Of a stretch of 17,511 nucleotides of DNA, positions 14,222-17,511 are shown piece by piece. Source of the stretch: Bacillota bacterium. GTDB lineage: Bacteria; Bacillota; Clostridia; Acetivibrionales; DSM-2933. Every line of letters begins with the position of its first letter. Position 1 is the first letter of the stretch. A program made the position numbers and the translations under genes. The notes beneath the pieces were generated by a model. That model was not told the origin of the DNA, did not search any database, and was given only the letters and a program-made list of their open reading frames with translations. Location of the stretch: positions 1 through 17,511 of the forward strand of contig JAUZPS010000038.1 in NCBI GenBank assembly GCA_030705945.1, given 5' to 3'.

Positions 14222-14629
14222 TTATTTCACGTTTTTTGATACCTTAAGTCGTGTCATTGCCCTTGCGAGAGCGGCTCTTGATCTTGCAAATTCCATCTGA
14301 GCCAACTGCCTTTGCAGTCTCTCTTCCGCCCTATCCTTTGCTGCGTTTGCCCTGTTTACATCAATTTCATTGGGCCATTCGGCTGTGTCGGACAGAATTA
14401 CTGTTTTTTCTTTGGTAATTTCCATGAAGCCTTCGTTTAGAACTGCTTCTAACCACTCACCATCCTGAAGGATTTTTATAGGGCCTATATCTACTGCAAC
14501 AACAGACGGAGCATGATCTTTTAATATGCCCATCTCACCATCAGGAGTTTTCAATATTACCATCTCAACATCTCCTGAAAAAAACCTTCTATCAGGAGTC
14601 GCTATCTCAAGCTTAAATGTGGATGCCAT
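14222..14629 (-). CDS. atpC: F1 ATP synthase epsilon subunit
   Basis: A 135-residue epsilon subunit of the F1 central stalk. The N-terminal beta-sandwich is about 1-85, with FKLEIATPDRRFFSGDVEMV and DGEMGILKDHAP as its usual motifs. The C-terminal helical hairpin, about 90-135 and rich in Ala, Arg and Glu, can regulate ATP hydrolysis. I choose the ATG at 14629, which has GGGGGTG at a spacing of 6; a GTG at 14635 is only 2-3 bases from that site. It follows atpD by 11 bases, is the last gene of the atp operon, and is followed by a strong terminator. Confidence 0.95.
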   Translation of the reverse strand: MASTFKLEIATPDRRFFSGDVEMVILKTPDGEMGILKDHAPSVVAVDIGPIKILQDGEWLEAVLNEGFMEITKEKTVILSDTAEWPNEIDVNRANAAKDRAEERLQRQLAQMEFARSRAALARAMTRLKVSKNVK

Positions 14630-14640
14630 CGTCACACCCC

Positions 14641-16032
14641 CTACATATTCTTTGCTTCTTCATAAACTTCATCAATGGTTCCCTTCATATAGAAGCATGC
14701 TTCCGGGATATCATCCATCTTACCATCAATAATTTCTTTAAAGCCTCTTATGGTTTCTTTTACAGGAACATATTTACCTTTATATCCGGTAAATGTTTCA
14801 GCAACAAAGAATGGTTGAGATAAAAATCTCTTTATTTTTCTTGCTCTATAAACTGTCAATTTATCATCTTCGGAAAGTTCATCCATACCGAGAATTGCGA
14901 TGATATCCTGAAGTTCCTTCAATCTTTGAAGAGTTTCCTGCACTTTAAGAGCCACCGAATAGTGTTCTTCTCCTAAAATTCTAGGGTCTAGAATTCTTGA
15001 TGTGGAATCAAGAGGGTCAACCGCAGGATATATACCTTCTTCAACTATCTGTCTTGACAAAACTGTAGTAGCGTCAAGATGCGCAAAAGTTGTAGCAGGA
15101 GCAGGGTCAGTCAGGTCATCGGCAGGCACGTATACTGCCTGTATAGATGTTATTGACCCCTTCTTTGTTGATGTAATTCTTTCCTGAAGCTCACCAACGT
15201 CAGTAGCCAAAGTCGGCTGATAACCAACGGCTGAAGGTACTCTACCCAAAAGAGCTGAAACTTCTGAACCGGCTTGGATAAATCTGAATATATTATCAAC
15301 AAACAACAAAACATCCTGTCCTAACTCATCTCTGAAATATTCCGCCATTGTGAGTCCTGTAAGACCAACTCTCATTCTTGATCCTGGCGGCTCGTTCATT
15401 TGTCCGAAAACCATGGCTGTTTTCTGTAAAACACCTGAATCTTTCATATCTACCCAAAGGTCGTTACCTTCTCTTGTTCTTTCGCCAACGCCTGTAAAAA
15501 CTGAGAAACCGCCATGTTCGTTTGCTATATTTGTTATAAGTTCCTGTATAAGAACCGTCTTACCAACTCCGGCTCCGCCGAACAAACCAATCTTTCCGCC
15601 CTTTGCATAAGGAGCCAAAAGGTCTATAACCTTTATTCCCGTTTCAAGTATTTCTGTTGAAGGCTTTAAGTTTTCAAGACTTGGCGCTGGTCTATGGATT
15701 GGGTAATATATGTTTGTTTTTACCTCACCTGCTTCGTCAACCGGCTGACCTAAAACGTTAAATACCCTTCCTAAAACTTCTTTACCGACTGGAACCATAA
15801 TAGCGGCTCCAGTATCCACTGCATCGAGTCCTCTTACAAGTCCGTCGGTTGATGACATAGATACGCATCTTACCGTATCGTTGCCGAGATGCTGCATAAC
15901 TTCCGCAATAACTACAACGTTATCTTTTTCTATTCTGATAGCATTGTATATATACGGCAGCTTGCCGCTTTCAAACCTGACGTCAATAACAGGACCAATT
16001 ATCTGCATAATCTTACCAATATTCTCAGCCAT
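14641..16032 (-). CDS. atpD: F1 ATP synthase beta subunit
   Basis: A 463-residue catalytic beta subunit that makes ATP from ADP and phosphate. Walker A is GGAGVGKT at 152-159, the catalytic Glu is in GVGERTREG (Glu184), Walker B is LLFVDN at 242-247, the signature PSAVGYQPTLATDVG is at 266-280 and the DELSEDD loop at 384-390. I place the start at 16032: GGAGTGAGAGGATT lies just upstream and the protein begins MAENIGKIMQIIGPVIDVRF as expected. An in-frame ATG at 16083 would add 17 residues with no family support or ribosome site. It lies between atpG (67 bases upstream) and atpC. Confidence 0.98.
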   Translation of the reverse strand: MAENIGKIMQIIGPVIDVRFESGKLPYIYNAIRIEKDNVVVIAEVMQHLGNDTVRCVSMSSTDGLVRGLDAVDTGAAIMVPVGKEVLGRVFNVLGQPVDEAGEVKTNIYYPIHRPAPSLENLKPSTEILETGIKVIDLLAPYAKGGKIGLFGGAGVGKTVLIQELITNIANEHGGFSVFTGVGERTREGNDLWVDMKDSGVLQKTAMVFGQMNEPPGSRMRVGLTGLTMAEYFRDELGQDVLLFVDNIFRFIQAGSEVSALLGRVPSAVGYQPTLATDVGELQERITSTKKGSITSIQAVYVPADDLTDPAPATTFAHLDATTVLSRQIVEEGIYPAVDPLDSTSRILDPRILGEEHYSVALKVQETLQRLKELQDIIAILGMDELSEDDKLTVYRARKIKRFLSQPFFVAETFTGYKGKYVPVKETIRGFKEIIDGKMDDIPEACFYMKGTIDEVYEEAKNM

Positions 16033-16099
16033 AATCCTCTCACTCCGTTCGAAAAATAATACATTCTTTATATTAATTAACACTAACTAATGTCAATAA

Positions 16100-16978
16100 T
16101 TACTGAAGAGCGGCAGCGCCTCCGACAATTTCTGATATCTCCTGAGTTATAGCTGCCTGTCTCGCTCTATTGTAATACAAATTAAGCCTTTGAAGCATTT
16201 CATCAGCATTTGATGTCGCATTATCCATTGCGGACATTATTGCGCTCTGTTCGCTTGTAAAGGCTTCTACAAGAGCTCCATAAATAATGCCTTTAACATA
16301 CTTAGGTATAAGAACATCAAATACAGCTTTTGGAGATGGCTCATATGAAAGACTTTCATCAATTTTTAATTCAGAAACATTGACATCTTCCCTGAGAGCC
16401 GGAATATTCAGAGGCAGAAGTTGCATAATGGTTGGTTCAAGAGATATTGATGAAACCATCCTTGTATAAACAAGAAACAACTCATCGATTTCTCCCCTTT
16501 TAAACAAATCCAATACCTTTTCTGAAATTTCTCTCGCCAAATAAATCGTTGGATTCTGAATGCGATAATCAAAGTCCGCTTGGACATTGAGCTTTTTCCT
16601 TAAGAAATGGCTTCTACCCATATGACCTGCAACAAGAAGCAGTGATTGAGGGTCTTTTTTTATTTCGTCCTCAGCCAATTTTATAAGGTTATGATTATAA
16701 CCGCCTGAAAGTCCTTTGTCTCCGGAAATTATAAGGTAACCCTTTTTCTTTCCTTCTTTTTGATTTCTTATATCAAAAAATATATTGTCTAAGTTACCGC
16801 TGTGCATTAATATATCGCCGATTGTAGCTTTGACCTTGTCAAAAAATGGTTTTGTCTGGTCAAGCTGATGTCTGGCTTTTTTAAGCTTGGCAGCGGAAAT
16901 AAGCTTCATGGCTTTTGTTATTTGCCTTGTCTCTTTTATACTCTTCATTCTGGATTTAATTTCACGCATATTTGCCAT
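16100..16978 (-). CDS. atpG: F1 ATP synthase gamma subunit
   Basis: A 292-residue gamma subunit, the rotating central shaft of F1. The N-terminal helix MREIKSRMKSIKETRQITKA and the following KLISAAKLKKAR are diagnostic. The middle contains SGDKGLSGGYNHN (about 84-96), and the C-terminal helix ends with the conserved YYNRARQAAITQEISEIVGG. Length is normal. The start has AGGTGG 8 bases upstream. It lies 77 bases after atpA and before atpD in the standard order. Confidence 0.98.
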   Translation of the reverse strand: MANMREIKSRMKSIKETRQITKAMKLISAAKLKKARHQLDQTKPFFDKVKATIGDILMHSGNLDNIFFDIRNQKEGKKKGYLIISGDKGLSGGYNHNLIKLAEDEIKKDPQSLLLVAGHMGRSHFLRKKLNVQADFDYRIQNPTIYLAREISEKVLDLFKRGEIDELFLVYTRMVSSISLEPTIMQLLPLNIPALREDVNVSELKIDESLSYEPSPKAVFDVLIPKYVKGIIYGALVEAFTSEQSAIMSAMDNATSNADEMLQRLNLYYNRARQAAITQEISEIVGGAAALQ

Positions 16979-17055
16979 AGCAGCACCACCTAAAAATCGT
17001 TTTATAAGGTAACAAATTTCTTCTATTAAGAATATAAACCAAAAGAATATTAAAC

Positions 17056-17511
17056 TTATCTTGTAAAGTTCTTTTTAAATTCATCAATTGCTTTCTTAAG
17101 AATCTCTTCTATATCAGGCTTCAATTCACCAGTTTCACCAATTGATTTTGCAACTTGAGGATACTTATCTTCTATGAACTTAATAAATTCTGAGTTAAAC
17201 TTTCTGACATCCTTAACCTGTATATCCATTAAATACTTATTTGACGCAACATAAAGGATTATAACCTGATGAGCGACCGGTATAGGTGAATACTGCGGTT
17301 GCTTTAATGTTTCCATCAATCTTTCTCCCTGAATAAGCTTTTCTCTGGTAGCTTTGTCAAGGTCAGAACCGAACTGCGCAAAAACTGCCAATTCTCTGTA
17401 CTGGGCAAGATTTATTCTCAGTGGACCCGCTATCTTTTTCATCGCTTTTATCTGAGCCGCCCCACCAACCCTCGATACGGAGATACCAACGTTAATAGCT
17501 GGTCTTTGTCC
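17056..17511 (-). CDS. atpA: F1 ATP synthase alpha subunit, C-terminal part
   Basis: The last 151 residues of the alpha subunit; the reading frame continues off the right edge. The visible part starts GQRPAINVGISVSRVGGAAQ, which contains the arginine finger (the Arg of SVSRVGG) that reaches into the beta-subunit catalytic site. The helical C-terminal domain follows (KKIAGPLRINLAQYRELAVF and on), ending FKKNFTR. An internal ATG at 17442 is not the start. First visible gene of the atp operon; the operon promoter and atpBEFH lie outside the window. Confidence 0.98.
   Translation of the reverse strand, partial: GQRPAINVGISVSRVGGAAQIKAMKKIAGPLRINLAQYRELAVFAQFGSDLDKATREKLIQGERLMETLKQPQYSPIPVAHQVIILYVASNKYLMDIQVKDVRKFNSEFIKFIEDKYPQVAKSIGETGELKPDIEEILKKAIDEFKKNFTR

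Noticed and set aside
16033..16083. A 17-residue N-terminal extension of atpD
   Set aside because: The ribosome site and family N-terminus both favour the ATG at 16032; the extension is hydrophobic and basic without support.

Overview
The window comes from a low-GC, AT-rich Gram-positive anaerobe, most likely class Clostridia (Bacillota). This rests on strong purine-rich ribosome binding sites, gene families typical of that class (a Gly/Met-rich ABC exporter N-terminus, DUF1934 next to argS, an Ecs-like ABC pair) and an atp operon tail in the standard A-G-D-C order. I cannot name the species. It looks like ordinary chromosome: every gene but one is on the minus strand, and there are no phage, plasmid, CRISPR, rRNA or tRNA genes. 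The unusual material is in the intergenic DNA.

Layout, low to high coordinate; minus-strand operons are transcribed right to left. (1) 1-2998: marR, then two heterodimeric ABC exporter subunits. The second subunit is cut by the window edge and overlaps the first by an ATGA. A TTGAAA-17-TATAAT promoter abuts a perfect 12+12 bp dyad that is a good candidate MarR operator. (2) 3329-4009: a YhhN/TMEM86-family membrane protein, with a candidate promoter preceded by a perfect 20-bp palindrome. (3) 4317-6489: a DUF1934 (YwiB-like) gene overlapping argS, ended by a strong stem-loop. (4) 6966-8947: ddl then murI, both for peptidoglycan precursors. (5) 9659-9874: the only plus-strand gene, a small FmdB-type zinc ribbon protein. 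(6) 10063-14062: an operon of ABC ATPase, ABC-2-type permease, membrane zinc metallopeptidase (DUF3810-like) and PPC/DUF296 protein. Its near-perfect promoter contains an internal dyad. (7) 14222-17511: the end of the F1Fo ATP synthase operon (atpA C-terminus, atpG, atpD, atpC) with a clean terminator.

Two short repeat families occupy the gaps. Family A (about 108 bp, 3207-3315 and 9931-10038, inverted relative to each other) has 14-bp internal inverted repeats around a terminator-like hairpin. Both copies lie just downstream of genes. Family B (6791-6871 and 9357-9463, same orientation) flanks ddl-murI. Its second copy carries about 30 extra bases in the hairpin loop, and its first copy sits inside a further 21-bp inverted repeat. 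These look like small non-autonomous (MITE-like) elements.

The best candidate for a poorly described functional unit is the four-gene operon at 10063-14062, which pairs an Ecs-like ABC transporter with a membrane-anchored HEMAH metallopeptidase and a PPC-domain protein. Several starts were moved on ribosome-binding-site evidence (atpD, atpC, DUF1934), and the PPC gene starts with TTG.
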